This document shows, in pieces, positions 39,371 to 47,671 of a stretch of 52,432 nt of DNA. Location of the stretch: NCBI GenBank assembly GCA_016208315.1, contig JACQYF010000046.1, positions 1 through 52,432 of the forward strand. The letters are read 5' to 3'. The position numbers and the translations under genes were made by a program. The DNA is from Chloroflexota bacterium. GTDB lineage: Bacteria > Chloroflexota > Anaerolineae > UBA4142. How positions within the stretch are numbered: position 1 is the first letter of the stretch; every line of letters begins with the position of its first letter. Below the pieces are notes generated by a model. That model was not told the origin of the DNA. It saw only the letters and a list, made by a program, of their open reading frames with translations, and made no database searches.

Positions 39371-40360
39371 ATGAACCTTCGGTCGTTCGATCCAACCAAC
39401 CCCAACCACATTTCCGCGATCGTCGCAATATGGAATGCCGCCTGTGGTCCTGACTTGGCGATCAGCCCGCGCTTTGTCGAATTCAACACGCGCGGCGCGA
39501 CGGGCAGCGCGCAAGGCGGCCTGTTGGCGGTACAGCACGGAGAGCCGGTCGGTTGTGTGATCGCCAGCGCGCTGCCGCACGATCCCAGTGTCTCGCCGCC
39601 CGAAACCGGCTGGGTGGATTTGATCGCCGTCAGGCCGGATGCGCGGCGGCAGGGTATCGGGGGCAGTCTGCTCGGTTGGGCGGAGGAATGGCTGCGCGAG
39701 CAGGGCTGCGCGCAAGCGCGGCTCGGCGGGAGTTTGCGCCCATTCGTCCCCGGCCTGCCCGACGAGTTGCGGAACGACGGTTTCTTTCGCCCACGCGGTT
39801 ACACAGGACGAGCCAATGGCGAGTTTGTGTGGGATGTCGCCCGCGATCTGAGCGACTATGAGCCGCGTAGGGCAAATTGTTCCCCTTCATTTCATTTCGG
39901 GGATCTTCGACAATTTGCCCCACAAGTCCGCCCCGCCCAGCCCGGCGATCAAGCTGCCTTGCTCGAGTTTTTCTATTGCGAATTTCCCAATCGCTGGCGT
40001 TTTGAATTCCAAGAATTCCTACGCCGCGGCGGGCGCATCTCCGATTGGATGATTCTTCTCACCGAACGCGGGATTGACGGATTCGCGCGACTGACGTTTG
40101 AAGACTCGATCCAACCGTACGAGCGTTACTATCCGTATCGCCTGCCGCGACCGTGGGGACAACTTGGGCCAATTGGCGTCAGCGCCGGTTTGCGCGGCAA
40201 GGGCTGCGGCGGCCAGCTCTTGGACGCGGCGTTGGTCCGCTTGCGCGACAGCGGCGTGAAGGGATGTATAATTGACTGGACCGGTCTGCTGGATTTCTAC
40301 GCCAAGTTCGGGTTCCAGCCGTATCGAAAATATCTCATGCTTATCAAGCATCAACTATGA
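39371..40360 (+). CDS. Tandem GNAT acetyltransferase
   Basis: A 329-residue protein with two GNAT domains. The acetyl-CoA loop of domain 1 is V-R-P-D-A-R-R-Q-G-I-G-G-S-L-L (about 85-99). That of domain 2 is V-S-A-G-L-R-G-K-G-C-G-G-Q-L-L. The linker (R-A-N-C-S-P-S-F-H-F-G-D-L-R-Q-F-A-P-Q) is encoded by a hairpin (39870-39920), as if a palindrome had been inserted between the domains. Substrate unknown. The stop overlaps the start of the next GNAT gene. Confidence 0.85.
   Translation: MNLRSFDPTNPNHISAIVAIWNAACGPDLAISPRFVEFNTRGATGSAQGGLLAVQHGEPVGCVIASALPHDPSVSPPETGWVDLIAVRPDARRQGIGGSLLGWAEEWLREQGCAQARLGGSLRPFVPGLPDELRNDGFFRPRGYTGRANGEFVWDVARDLSDYEPRRANCSPSFHFGDLRQFAPQVRPAQPGDQAALLEFFYCEFPNRWRFEFQEFLRRGGRISDWMILLTERGIDGFARLTFEDSIQPYERYYPYRLPRPWGQLGPIGVSAGLRGKGCGGQLLDAALVRLRDSGVKGCIIDWTGLLDFYAKFGFQPYRKYLMLIKHQL
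39870..39920. repeat. Hairpin in the GNAT linker
   Basis: GGGCAAATTGT (39870-39880) pairs with ACAATTTGCCC (39910-39920). An inner CCCC/GGGG pair closes a 13-base loop. The 51 bp equal 17 codons, keeping the frame. Confidence 0.88.
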
Positions 40361-40890
40361 CCGAGATAGAACTCGAACCCTTCACGCGTGCGGACTTTGG
40401 GCGTTTGATCGCGTGGAGTCCGACGCCCGAGTTTTTGCTGCAATGGTCGGGCCCAATCTTTTACTTTCCACTCGACGAAGCGCAACTTGAAAACTATATG
40501 CGCGGCGCGGAAGGCGACGATCCGGTTCGCAAAATCTTTCGAGTCGTGGACCGGGCGGACGGGGCAGTGGTGGGGCATATCGAGCTGGGCGAAATCAATT
40601 TGGCGAATAGGTCGGCGACGATCTGCCGGGTCCTCATCGGCGATCCGGCGATGCGCGGCCGAGGCCTCGGCGAGCAGATGGTGCGCCGCGTGTTGGCGAT
40701 TGGCTTTGGCGAATTGGGCCTGCATCGAATTGATCTGGGCGTCTTCGAGTTCAACCACGCGGCCATCGCGTGCTACGAAAAGATCGGATTTAGAATAGAG
40801 GGTTTGCGCCGTGACGCGCGCCGCATTGGCGATGCCTATTGGAGCGCGTGGACAATGAGCATTCTGGAGCACGAATGGACGAATATCTAA
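40357..40890 (+). CDS. GNAT acetyltransferase (RimJ/RimL-like)
   Basis: A 177-residue N-acetyltransferase. The acetyl-CoA signature is V-L-I-G-D-P-A-M-R-G-R-G-L-G-E-Q-M, followed by L-H-R-I-D-L-G-V-F-E-F-N-H-A-A-I-A-C-Y-E-K-I-G-F, the RimJ/RimL-type ending. Overlaps its neighbours on both sides (4 bases upstream, 16 bases downstream), so it is in one transcript with them. Substrate unknown. Confidence 0.88.
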   Translation: MTEIELEPFTRADFGRLIAWSPTPEFLLQWSGPIFYFPLDEAQLENYMRGAEGDDPVRKIFRVVDRADGAVVGHIELGEINLANRSATICRVLIGDPAMRGRGLGEQMVRRVLAIGFGELGLHRIDLGVFEFNHAAIACYEKIGFRIEGLRRDARRIGDAYWSAWTMSILEHEWTNI

Positions 40891-41717
40891 AAGCAAACCG
40901 CCAGCTTTGGGACGCGTGGACGCAGATTCACGTCAAGTCGTCATTCTACGACGTTGATGGATTCAAAGCGGGGCGCAGCACTCTAGATTCAGTCGTTCGT
41001 AGCGCGCTGGGCGATGTCCGCGGCAAGTCGCTGTTGCACCTGCAATGCCATTTCGGCATGGACACGCTGTCATGGGCGCGGCTGGGCGCGCGCGTGACCG
41101 GCGCGGATTTTTCGGAACAGGCGATCAATGCCGCACGTGAATTGAGCGCACAAGTTGGATTGGACGCCAACTTCGTCTGCGCGAACATTTACGACTTGCC
41201 CGGCGTGCTCTCCGGTGAGTTCGACATCGTGTTCACGTCATACGGCGTGTTATACTGGCTGCCCGATCTGCAAAAATGGGCGCAGGTCGCCGCGCATTTC
41301 CTCAAGCCGGGCGGAACATTCTTTATCGCCGATGGGCATCCGTTTGCGATGGTGTTCGAAAACGAAGGCGAGGTCACGGACTTGCAACCGCGCTATCCGT
41401 ACTTTCACGCCGACGAACCGATGCGTTGGGAGACGCACGGCTCGTATGCCGAGCCGCTGGCGGATGTCCATAACGTCGAATATGGCTGGCAGCACAGTAT
41501 GAGCGATGTATTGAAGTCGCTGCTTGCGGCGGGCTTGCAGATTCAAGAGCTGCGCGAGTATCCGTTTGCCAGGTGGCAGATGTTCCCCTTTATGGAGCGG
41601 GACGCCGAGGGTTGGTGGCGCTTGCCGGAACGGTTTGTACAAATCCCATTGATCTTCAGCTTGACAGCGAAAAAGCAAGTTCCCACGAGTTCCCCAACGC
41701 TTTTGAGGAACTCGTAG
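40875..41717 (+). CDS. Class I SAM-dependent methyltransferase
   Basis: A 280-residue methyltransferase. The SAM-binding region is L-L-H-L-Q-C-H-F-G-M-D-T-L-S-W-A-R-L-G-A-R-V-T-G-A-D-F-S, and I-V-F-T-S-Y-G-V-L-Y-W-L-P-D-L is the post-strand-4 motif. The substrate is not evident. The ATG at 40875 overlaps the GNAT gene by 16 bases. The C-terminal V-P-T-S-S-P-T-L-L-R-N-S is encoded by a palindrome, so the tail is probably a late addition. Confidence 0.85.
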   Translation: MDEYLKANRQLWDAWTQIHVKSSFYDVDGFKAGRSTLDSVVRSALGDVRGKSLLHLQCHFGMDTLSWARLGARVTGADFSEQAINAARELSAQVGLDANFVCANIYDLPGVLSGEFDIVFTSYGVLYWLPDLQKWAQVAAHFLKPGGTFFIADGHPFAMVFENEGEVTDLQPRYPYFHADEPMRWETHGSYAEPLADVHNVEYGWQHSMSDVLKSLLAAGLQIQELREYPFARWQMFPFMERDAEGWWRLPERFVQIPLIFSLTAKKQVPTSSPTLLRNS

Positions 41718-41722
41718 GAACT
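41678..41722. repeat. Palindrome at the methyltransferase 3' end
   Basis: AGTTCCCACGAGTTCC (41678-41693) pairs with GGAACTCGTAGGAACT (41707-41722) with one mismatch. The stop codon (41715-41717) is in the right arm. Confidence 0.88.
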
Positions 41723-41732
41723 CTGGGGGCAT

Positions 41733-42647
41733 ATGGAACTGGTTATCGGTCTGGACGGCGGCGGCTCGCGGACGCGCGTGCGGCTGGCGAACGCGCACGG
41801 CGAAACGCTCGGCGCGGGCGAAGCCGGCCCTTCGAATCCGCAAACCGCGGGCCTTGACGCCGCTCAGCGCGAAATCATGCTTGCCATCCAGCGCGCTTTC
41901 GATCGCGCGGGAATCGCGCCGCAAAGAGTCGCGGCCGCGTGCTTGGGCATCGGCGGAATAGAGCGGGCAGACGCGAACGCGGAACTGAAAGCATGGGCGC
42001 AAGCGACGATTGCCGCGCGCGTCAAGATGCTGAACGACGGCGAAATTCTGCTCGCGGCCGGCTGCCGCGACAATTGGGGCATCGCCGTCATCGCAGGCAC
42101 CGGTTCGATCGCGTGGGGTAGATCGCGTGATGGGCGCATTGCACGCGCGGGCGGTTGGGGGTATCTCATCGGCGACGAAGGGAGTTCGTTTGACCTCGGA
42201 CGGGAGGCGCTGCGCGCCGCCGTCCACGCGGCCGACCGGCGCGGCCAGGAGACGCGCTTGCTGCCCGCGATTCTCGAGCACTGGGGCTTGTCCGAGCCGT
42301 TGGACTTGATCCCGCGCGTCTACGGTTCCGCCCCCCAGCCCGCCGAGATCGCCGCGTTGGCCCCGCTCGTGGCGCGCGTCGCCGCCGAGGGCGATCAGAT
42401 CGCGCGCGGTTTGTTGGCCTACGCGGGTGAAGCGTTGGCTGATGCGGCCATCGCGGTCGCGCATCAGCTTGAGATTGAAAACGAGGAGATTCCGCTCGCG
42501 TTGACCGGCGGCTTGGTGCTGGGGAATGAATTGCTCCGCGAACGATTGCTGCAAGCGCTCGATACGTTTGGTTATCATTTTACGCCGGTTGAATTAGTCC
42601 ACGAACCCGTGACGGGCGCGATACGGCTTGCGGTCGGTATGCTGTAG
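41733..42647 (+). CDS. BadF/BadG-family ATPase, N-acetylglucosamine kinase-like
   Basis: A 304-residue ASKHA-fold protein. The phosphate-1 loop is I-G-L-D-G-G-G-S-R-T-R at 5-15, phosphate-2 is V-I-A-G-T-G-S-I-A-W-G, and L-T-G-G-L-V-L-G is the adenosine motif. This single-domain form resembles N-acetylglucosamine kinases more than the two-component benzoyl-CoA reductase activators; no Fe-S cysteines are seen, supporting the kinase reading. Sugar specificity unproven. Confidence 0.85.
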   Translation: MELVIGLDGGGSRTRVRLANAHGETLGAGEAGPSNPQTAGLDAAQREIMLAIQRAFDRAGIAPQRVAAACLGIGGIERADANAELKAWAQATIAARVKMLNDGEILLAAGCRDNWGIAVIAGTGSIAWGRSRDGRIARAGGWGYLIGDEGSSFDLGREALRAAVHAADRRGQETRLLPAILEHWGLSEPLDLIPRVYGSAPQPAEIAALAPLVARVAAEGDQIARGLLAYAGEALADAAIAVAHQLEIENEEIPLALTGGLVLGNELLRERLLQALDTFGYHFTPVELVHEPVTGAIRLAVGML

Positions 42648-42661
42648 CGAACGGAGGTCAA

Positions 42662-43576
42662 ATGGCTAATCAAACGCGCGAGACGGTTGACCCGATTGTG
42701 GCGCGGCTGCGCTCGATGGCTCAAGCCGCGCCTGAACTGCGAACGGCGGCGCGAGTTTACGAGACCGTTCTGCCCCTGCTTCGAGATGTCAAGTATGCGG
42801 TTCCGCCGTTGGGTATTTCGAAAGACGAGGCGCGCGCCAAATTGCAGGCGGGACAGCCGTTGTTATCGGACGCTGCGCTGCCGATTGACGACGGGCCGCC
42901 GCGCCGGTTAATAATTGAATTGGCAGAGCAACTCGAGAATTTGGCCCCAAAGCGCGGTTTGTGGTCACGGGGAGAACCGGAGGATCAGCCAGCTGTGACG
43001 CGCGCCGTTGCGGCGCGGCAGATCAGGGTCGAACTTGAATCGAACAAGCTGAATGTTGGCCAACTCTTGGCGATGGCAACCGGCGGAGACCGCAGTTCGA
43101 TTCGCGCCGCGGCTGAGGAACGTCAACTCAACGCCGATTTGCTGTGGACGCTACTGCAATTTGCCATGCGCCCGTTTTTCCATGCCTGGCGCGAGCAGTT
43201 GACGCCTCTGCTTGGTGATCTTGAATGGAACCAAGCGCGTTGTTACGTTTGCGGCGGCGACGCGATAATCGGCGAATTGCGGGGCAACGAGCAGGCCGCG
43301 CATGTGCGCTGTGTGCTGTGCGGCGCGGACTGGAGCGTCCTGCGCTTGCGGTGTGTCCATTGCGGGAATGAGGACCACAACACGTTGAGTTATCTTTATC
43401 CGGAGGGTCGCCGGGAAAAATGGCGCGTCCAGGTTTGCGATCGCTGCAAGGGGTATCTCCGCATTCAGGCCAGCTTCGAGCCAACGCGGCCCGAGTTCTT
43501 GCTGGTGGAAGACCTCGCGATGCTGCACCTGGATGCGATCGCGCAAGCGCAGGGTTACACACGAACGACGGCATAA
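42662..43576 (+). CDS. FdhE-like formate dehydrogenase accessory protein
   Basis: A 304-residue protein. Its C-terminal half holds four CxxC motifs: C-Y-V-C-G-G, C-V-L-C-G, C-V-H-C-G-N and C-D-R-C-K-G-Y, the rubredoxin-like iron sites of FdhE, which helps mature respiratory formate dehydrogenase. The motif G-N-E-D and the final L-D-A-I-A-Q-A-Q-G-Y-T are also typical. No formate dehydrogenase gene lies in the window. GGAGG precedes the ATG. Confidence 0.85.
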   Translation: MANQTRETVDPIVARLRSMAQAAPELRTAARVYETVLPLLRDVKYAVPPLGISKDEARAKLQAGQPLLSDAALPIDDGPPRRLIIELAEQLENLAPKRGLWSRGEPEDQPAVTRAVAARQIRVELESNKLNVGQLLAMATGGDRSSIRAAAEERQLNADLLWTLLQFAMRPFFHAWREQLTPLLGDLEWNQARCYVCGGDAIIGELRGNEQAAHVRCVLCGADWSVLRLRCVHCGNEDHNTLSYLYPEGRREKWRVQVCDRCKGYLRIQASFEPTRPEFLLVEDLAMLHLDAIAQAQGYTRTTA

Positions 43577-43583
43577 GAAAGAG

Positions 43584-43871
43584 CTTTTCCGCGAATCGCG
43601 CGAATCTCGCGAATGTCACTGCTTCGCGAAAACCGCTGCTCAGAAACCTGCGCTTGTGCGTTCGTAGTCCGGCACGTAGCGGGTTTCCCTGGCACCGCCC
43701 GCCAGGGCAGGTGTGCGGAGTGCCGTCCATTGTGCGCGGACGCGACTCCGCAAACTGCGCTACGTCGCGTACTACGAACCCACGCGCGTTTCTGTCCTTA
43801 CACATGCCGCCTCGCGGCATGGAATTCTCGCAATGACATTCGCGGAGATTCGCGCGATTCGCGGAGAAAAG
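43584..43871. repeat. 288-bp nested palindromic element
   Basis: The outer arms (43584-43615 and 43837-43871) are near-perfect inverted repeats of a CCGCGAATCGCGCGAAT type sequence. Inside lie a second inverted pair, GTTCGTAGT (43660-43668) with ACTACGAAC (43771-43779), plus CGTAGCG/CGCTACG and a CATGCCGC hairpin near 43803. No open frame is supported. It fills the gap between fdhE and aspS and looks like one palindromic element inserted into another (MITE-like). Confidence 0.85.
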
Positions 43872-43874
43872 TGG

Positions 43875-45176
43875 TTACGGCGTCAGGCGATGAGTATCTC
43901 TTGGAAATAGTGTCGCCTCACGCACATTGCTCAAGCCGGTCAACTGCATCGTAAAGCGCTCCAAGCCGACGGCGAATCCGCCGTGCGGCGGCATTCCGTA
44001 CTTCATCGCTTCCAGATAATACTCGAAGGGTTCGGCCGGCAATTTGGCGCGCGCGAGGGCCGCGAGGTAATCGTCGTAGCGGTGCAGACGCTGCCCGCCG
44101 GTCACCAGCTCCGTACCGCGAAAGAGCAAATCGAAACTATTCGAGTAGGTCGGATCGGCGGGGTCGGGGTGCGTGTAAAACGGTCGCTTGACCATCGGAT
44201 AACCGGGCACGAACAGGAAATCCGAGCCGTGCGTCTCGCGCGCCCACTCGCCGAGCCAGCGTTCGTGCTGCGGCGCGAGGTCCGGCTCGCCGCGGCAGTC
44301 CTCGCCATGTCGCTCAAAGATGAGCTGCTGCGCGTCGCGGAAATGGATGTGTGGAATGGTTTCGGGAATCGCCGGCAGATGGACGTCCGTCAGCTTCAAC
44401 TCCGCCGCGCATTGCTCCTCGAGGCGCGCGATGATGTGGCGGATGAGCCGGTTCAACAGCGCCATCACCGTAAAGTGGTTTTCGATGAAACCGAATTCGG
44501 CGTCGAGACTGACGTATTCGTTGACGTGCCGCGTCGTGTCGTGCGGCTCGGCGCGAAAAACCGGGCCAACCTCAAAGACGCGCTCGAAAACGCCAACCAT
44601 AATCTGCTTGTAGAATTGGGGCGATTGCGCCAAGAAGGCCTCGCGCCCGAAATAATTGACGTTAAAGACATTCGCGCCGCTTTCCGTCGAAGAGGCCACG
44701 AGCTTGGGCGATTGAATCTCGGTAAAGCCCTCGCCGGTCAAGAATTCGCGAAAGGCGGCCATCACGCGCGCCGAGATGCGGAAGAGCGCGCGGCGTCGCG
44801 GATGCCGTAACCCCACGGTCGCGTGGTTGAGAAACGTATCGAGCGTCACATTGACGACGGGCTTGTTGAGGGCGACCGGGACCGTTTCGGTGACCGGGGT
44901 AATCACTTGCACCGCAATGTCGTGCAACTCGAGTCCACCGGGCGCTTGCGGCTCAGCCACGACGTCTCCCTCGATCTCCACGACGGTTTCATTTTGCAGA
45001 TCACGTAACGCCGTCAGACGGTCCGCGTCTTGGGTCATCGCCTGGACAACGCCATATCCGTCGCGCACGAGCAGAAAATTGATTTTGCCCAACTCGCGCA
45101 GTTGGTGCACCCAGCCGGCCAGCTTGACGCGCTCGCCGACGTGTTCGCCGATCTGAGTGGTTCGTATCCGCTGCAT
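43875..45176 (-). CDS. aspS: Aspartyl-tRNA synthetase, archaeal type (possibly non-discriminating)
   Basis: A 433-residue class II synthetase of the shorter archaeal/eukaryotic AspRS type, lacking the bacterial insertion domain. The N-terminal OB fold has V-K-L-A-G-W-V-H-Q-L-R-E-L-G-K-I-N-F-L. Motif 2 is V-F-R-A-E-P-H-D-T-T-R-H-V-N-E-Y, and motif 3 ends G-G-F-A-V-G-L-E-R. Enzymes of this type are often non-discriminating, charging Asp onto tRNA-Asn for amidation by GatCAB; that is not decided by this sequence alone, and asparaginyl-tRNA synthetases are close relatives. The T-box upstream reads GAC, supporting aspartate. Confidence 0.85.
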   Translation of the reverse strand: MQRIRTTQIGEHVGERVKLAGWVHQLRELGKINFLLVRDGYGVVQAMTQDADRLTALRDLQNETVVEIEGDVVAEPQAPGGLELHDIAVQVITPVTETVPVALNKPVVNVTLDTFLNHATVGLRHPRRRALFRISARVMAAFREFLTGEGFTEIQSPKLVASSTESGANVFNVNYFGREAFLAQSPQFYKQIMVGVFERVFEVGPVFRAEPHDTTRHVNEYVSLDAEFGFIENHFTVMALLNRLIRHIIARLEEQCAAELKLTDVHLPAIPETIPHIHFRDAQQLIFERHGEDCRGEPDLAPQHERWLGEWARETHGSDFLFVPGYPMVKRPFYTHPDPADPTYSNSFDLLFRGTELVTGGQRLHRYDDYLAALARAKLPAEPFEYYLEAMKYGMPPHGGFAVGLERFTMQLTGLSNVREATLFPRDTHRLTP

Positions 45177-45230
45177 ACGCCCTCCAACAACAACAACGAA
45201 TTTAGGAAAAACGAATTAAGAAATAAATAC

Positions 45231-45480
45231 AAAACCCCCTGGTCCGATGAAAGGACGAGGGGGGTCTCGTGGTGCCACCTTTCTTCACGGCTCTCGCCAT
45301 GCAGAGCCGCCTTGATGCTCGATAACGGGAGCCATCCGCGCAAACTCGTGCATCGCCCGTTACGGCGATTGTTTGCGAGTGCTCGGGAGGTGTCTTTCGA
45401 GAATGCCGGAGGCCGCGTTTCAGCTCAGCAACGGCTCTCTAAACTCCGGTGGATTCTCTACTCTTCTCCGTCACAGCGTT
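45231..45480 (-). promoter_or_regulatory. T-box riboswitch for aspS (specifier GAC)
   Basis: Read on the minus strand, the leader has stem I with an AGTA bulge, the conserved AGAGAGCCG...GCTG apical part, and a specifier loop GAAAGACAC whose GAC (45392-45394) is followed by A, as in other T-boxes. The T-box sequence AAGGTGGCACCACG is at 45268-45281. A terminator stem CCCCC-TC-GTCC / GGAC-CA-GGGGG with T-run (45231-45265) competes with the antiterminator. Uncharged tRNA-Asp should allow read-through into aspS. Confidence 0.92.
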
Positions 45481-45486
45481 GGAGAG

Positions 45487-45515
45487 CTTATACCACACCT
45501 GGAGAAAATGGTCAA
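45487..45515 (-). promoter_or_regulatory. Promoter of the T-box-aspS transcript
   Basis: Minus-strand TTGACC (45510-45515) and TATAAG (45487-45492), spacer 17. Expected start near 45480, giving a leader of about 300 bases. Confidence 0.8.
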
Positions 45516-45608
45516 ACTCGCAAGGTGCGATTTTTGTCGCTGCGTTCTCCGCTCCTTTTGTGTACAATGTTGCTACCTGATTGCCTAATTGACTTGGAGG
45601 ACTGAATA

Positions 45609-46412
45609 ATGGGATCGAGAATCCAGCCACCGCTGCCCCGTGAGCATGGCGCGTGGCCGATGTTTGCGGTGCCCGTGTTGGTGGGAATTGGCGCGGCGGG
45701 CGCGTGGAGCGTGTCCGTAATCCTGTTCGCGCTCACGGCTTTTGGTTTTTTCCTATTGCGTTATCCGCTGATGCTGGCCGTCAAGAGCCGCGCCCGCGAG
45801 GCGCGCTTGGATGCGCTGCGCTGGAGCGCCATCTACGGTTCAGCGACGGTCGTGCTAGGCGCGGCTCTGATTCTTGTTTCGCAGCAATGGCTGCTGGTTC
45901 CGATTGGGGCGCTGGGGTTTGTTTCGCTCGTAGTTTACTTGTGGCACGTCGCACACCGCGCCGAGATGACGGCGGTTGGCGAGTGGCTTGGAATTGCGGG
46001 GCTGGCGCTCGGCGCGCCCGGCGCGTACCTTGTCGGGACGGGCACGCTCGACGGGACCGCGCTGGCGCTTTATTTGCTCGACGTGCTGTACTTTGGTGGG
46101 ACGGTCTTTTACATCAAGTTCAAAGTGCGTGAGCAGCCGCGTCTTGCCAAATCGGATGCGCGTTGGCTGGCGCGTTTGTGGGCCGGACGCGTGACGCTGG
46201 CGTACCACGCGATGGTCATCGCCCTGGTCGCGCTCTTTGCGATGCTCGGGATGTTGCCCGCGCTCGCGGTGATCGCGTTCGTGCCGATGGTGTGCAAAGC
46301 AATCGGCGGGGTGATGACGCAACCGGCGCGCCTCAATATCCGGCGCTTGGGATTTATCGAACTGGGGTTGACGGTTGTGTTTGCGGTGGTGGTGCTGGCG
46401 GCGTATCGGTAA
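45609..46412 (+). CDS. YwiC-like membrane protein
   Basis: A 267-residue membrane protein with about eight transmembrane segments. The N-terminal P-L-P-R-E-H-G-A-W-P-M-F is the hallmark of the YwiC-like family, whose function is not known; members are often near nitrate or anaerobic respiration genes. GGAGG precedes the ATG. A CCTGATTGCC fragment, shared with the 16.6-kb octamer palindrome, precedes the ribosome site. Confidence 0.85.
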   Translation: MGSRIQPPLPREHGAWPMFAVPVLVGIGAAGAWSVSVILFALTAFGFFLLRYPLMLAVKSRAREARLDALRWSAIYGSATVVLGAALILVSQQWLLVPIGALGFVSLVVYLWHVAHRAEMTAVGEWLGIAGLALGAPGAYLVGTGTLDGTALALYLLDVLYFGGTVFYIKFKVREQPRLAKSDARWLARLWAGRVTLAYHAMVIALVALFAMLGMLPALAVIAFVPMVCKAIGGVMTQPARLNIRRLGFIELGLTVVFAVVVLAAYR

Positions 46413-46423
46413 AGAGCATAAAC

Positions 46424-46921
46424 CTAACCTTTGAGTTTGATCCACTCCTGCGAGGGCGGCGGTTCCATGACGGGCGGCTCTTGGTCGGACTTGTACCATC
46501 CCGGTCGCGTGACCCGCAGTTCTCGATAGTAAGTCGCCAAGTCACTCGCCTGAGGTAACATCTCGGAGATCTCTTTTGGTTGCTTTAGCCCTTCGCGCCA
46601 TGTTTTTTTCTCTACGGTTCCGACGATCAGATAATTGTTCCCGATCACGCTGGGATCAGACTGAATGTAGAGACCCGTCAATAAATGTTCGATCGCGTGT
46701 TTATCAGCAACGAGCAAGTCACAATGGCTGCAATACCGACATGTATAATTCAGCGCAATCAAATGGAGCGGGTCAACGTGAATGAGCAAAGGCAGCTTCC
46801 GCTGTCCCGTCTTACGCTCACACAACGGACACCTCGATACGTGAATATCGGGATACGGGTTAAGCATGAACCCGTACCGCGGTGGCAGTCCACCTAATCG
46901 CTCTCTCTTGGCTTTGGTCAT
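46424..46921 (-). CDS. Hypothetical protein with cysteine pairs
   Basis: A 165-residue protein. C-P-L-C-E-R-K-T-G-Q-R-K and C-R-Y-C-S-H-C-D near residues 31-66 form a likely zinc site. H-A-I-E-H-L-L follows. The C-terminus is proline-rich. The start at ATG 46921 has only a weak AAAGG; the frame continues open upstream. It converges on the YwiC-like gene with an 11-base gap. Not recognised. Confidence 0.6.
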   Translation of the reverse strand: MTKAKRERLGGLPPRYGFMLNPYPDIHVSRCPLCERKTGQRKLPLLIHVDPLHLIALNYTCRYCSHCDLLVADKHAIEHLLTGLYIQSDPSVIGNNYLIVGTVEKKTWREGLKQPKEISEMLPQASDLATYYRELRVTRPGWYKSDQEPPVMEPPPSQEWIKLKG

Positions 46922-47000
46922 GTTATTCGCGCCTTTATGAAAGAATCGAACCAGATGCCGCTCTCGCCGATCTGGAAAGCGCCTGTCCGAAAGCACGCGG

Positions 47001-47285
47001 TTAGTCGCGTCCCTTTTCGACCAGCTTCCCCGAAGCAAATTGATGCACAATATCCGCAATGAGTTTTTGGTAAGGCACGCCTGCCTCGGTTGCCTTGCGC
47101 CTAATCGCTCTGAGGTCTTGCTTCGGCAGGGCGATGCTAATTAATCCATGTGCTTCGAGCGCCGCTGTCGCGTAGGTTTGATATTGCTCAATTTTCTTTG
47201 GCGATTCGACAGAACGCCATTCCCCGCGTTCGTAGGAAGATAGTAGCTCGCGTTCTTCGGCATCCAACTTTAGTTTCTTCGTCAT
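47001..47285 (-). CDS. Putative CopG/BrnA-like antitoxin
   Basis: A 94-residue protein. The C-terminal half, I-S-I-A-L-P-K-Q-D-L-R-A-I-R-R-K-A-T-E-A-G-V-P-Y-Q-K-L-I-A-D-I-V-H-Q-F, is a ribbon-helix-helix DNA-binding motif of the antitoxin type. The acidic N-terminal half (E-E-R-E-L-L-S-S-Y-E-R-G-E-W) is the usual toxin-binding arm. It directly follows its presumed toxin (1-base gap). Confidence 0.82.
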   Translation of the reverse strand: MTKKLKLDAEERELLSSYERGEWRSVESPKKIEQYQTYATAALEAHGLISIALPKQDLRAIRRKATEAGVPYQKLIADIVHQFASGKLVEKGRD

Positions 47286-47286
47286 T

Positions 47287-47562
47287 CTACTTGCCTCCCA
47301 AATACTGCTTTGTTGCCTTGCGACTTGGAATTATAGTTTTCAGGAAAATCTCGTCTTCTGATTCCACAAATGGGACAAGCCACGCATAGTCTCGAATTCT
47401 GACTACAAAGATGCGTTGCCCTTGGTACTTTTCAGGACGCGGATGCTTGACGATATCGAGTACATCGCCAGCCGCAATGTGCGCAAGCACTTGCTCAAAA
47501 GTTATGTCGCGCTCTATTTTGAGTTGCTGGTTCTTTTGCTCATTCCAAGCGTAGTTTTTCAT
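47287..47562 (-). CDS. Putative toxin of a CopG-type pair
   Basis: A 91-residue protein, M-K-N-Y-A-W-N-E-Q-K-N-Q-Q-L-K-I-E-R-D-I-T-F-E-Q-V-L-A-H-I, similar in layout to BrnT/DUF4258-like toxins, ending F-L-K-T-I-I-P-S-R-K-A-T. Pairing with a ribbon-helix-helix antitoxin supports this. A TATAAT-like -10 box lies on the same strand at 47625-47630. ATG 47562 is chosen since upstream residues look unlike the family. Confidence 0.75.
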   Translation of the reverse strand: MKNYAWNEQKNQQLKIERDITFEQVLAHIAAGDVLDIVKHPRPEKYQGQRIFVVRIRDYAWLVPFVESEDEIFLKTIIPSRKATKQYLGGK

Positions 47563-47671
47563 GAGCGTCGCATGCTTCAATGGAAAGAAAGTGCGTCCAG
47601 GACCCTGCACAGTGGTTCGGCTATATTATATACCAAAAAGCAGTTGCCGCTTTCCCCAATCCAGAAATCTG

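Noticed and set aside
43577..43874. Small gene between fdhE and aspS
   Set aside because: The open frames are products of the palindromic arms, without a ribosome site or family.
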